64,000 nucleotides of DNA, taken from the NCBI RefSeq assembly GCF_036924745.1, contig NZ_JAZHSD010000001.1:4340001-4404000 (forward strand). The letters are read 5' to 3'. Positions 63,962 through 64,000 of this stretch are shown piece after piece; within the stretch, counting starts at the first letter, position 1; every line of letters starts with the position of its first letter. The notes under the pieces are model-generated. The model saw only the letters and a program-made list of their open reading frames with translations. It did not search any database and had not been told where the DNA came from. The position numbers were made by a program, and so were the translations under genes. The stretch is from Bradyrhizobium sp. AZCC 1693. GTDB lineage: Bacteria > Pseudomonadota > Alphaproteobacteria > Rhizobiales > Xanthobacteraceae.

Positions 63962-64000
63962 TTACATCGGCCGATACGTGCGCTCGTCGCAAGGCGGTTG
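63962..64000 (-). CDS. Possible 3' end of a minus-strand gene (partial)
   Basis: The last bases read on the minus strand as QPPCDERTYRPM then TAA. The piece is too short to name a family. It may be the C-terminus of a gene that starts beyond the window, or chance. Confidence 0.25.
   Translation of the reverse strand, partial: QPPCDERTYRPM

Overview
The window reads as a chromosomal segment of a Bradyrhizobium-like alphaproteobacterium (Hyphomicrobiales, Nitrobacteraceae). The grounds are: high GC with strong GC3 bias; a circularly permuted two-piece tmRNA gene; a SAM-II riboswitch ahead of metZ; a PodJ-like Sel1 polarity protein; a class I lysyl-tRNA synthetase; the Lhr/PdeM/exonuclease/ATP-ligase repair set; and several families of intergenic palindromes typical of that group. 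The genus assignment is inference. No rRNA, CRISPR array or prophage was seen.

Layout. 1-10.5 kb: 3' part of a PodJ-like gene, a membrane ClpP-fold protein, a TauE exporter with its TIGR02186 partner, an Nramp-like transporter, a metallo-hydrolase, and a divergent EamA/LysR pair. 10.7-12.0 kb: an intact IS4-family insertion sequence sitting inside a palindromic repeat, with a 9-bp target duplication. 12-21 kb: the ligase-associated DNA repair set in two divergent halves, separated by an orphan LivK-type binding protein and a TPR methyltransferase. 21-26 kb: RNase Z-like hydrolase, MATE pump, pyrD, DUF952, an S24 repressor-like regulator and a uracil-DNA-glycosylase-like protein. 26.4-29.2 kb: an AT-richer island with a type II restriction-modification pair, a palindromic operator candidate and an eroded reading frame. 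29.3-42.9 kb: metabolic genes (aldolase, alpha carbonic anhydrase, ketopantoate-reductase-like, lysK, SCO, FAD dehydrogenase, RidA, PhaC-like hydrolase) with three decayed genes: an acyl-CoA dehydrogenase tail, a cupin head, and a frameshifted Rieske oxygenase.

43-49.4 kb: LysR, SnoaL, an ECF sigma factor with DUF4142 and cupredoxin genes (a 30-bp motif recurs in front of the sigma and DUF4142 genes), a chemotaxis receptor, and a ParE-type toxin pair. 49.5-51 kb: ssrA (tmRNA), a secreted protein and tRNA-Gly(CCC). 51-57 kb: MGMT-type alkyltransferase, AraC, VOC, SRPBCC, a second MATE pump and a sorbosone-dehydrogenase-like lipoprotein. 57.2-61.2 kb: an operon of acyltransferase, FtsX-type permease, ATPase and esterase. 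61.2-63.8 kb: double-length dcd, then the SAM-II riboswitch and metZ. The window ends in an inverted-repeat element.

The most interesting leads are the repeated motif in front of the ECF sigma gene and the DUF4142-cupredoxin pair, the three-segment attenuator behind the SAM-II aptamer, the palindrome upstream of the restriction-modification genes, the tandem 21-bp operator-like repeat before the SnoaL gene, and a repeat family that seems to supply start codons to two genes.
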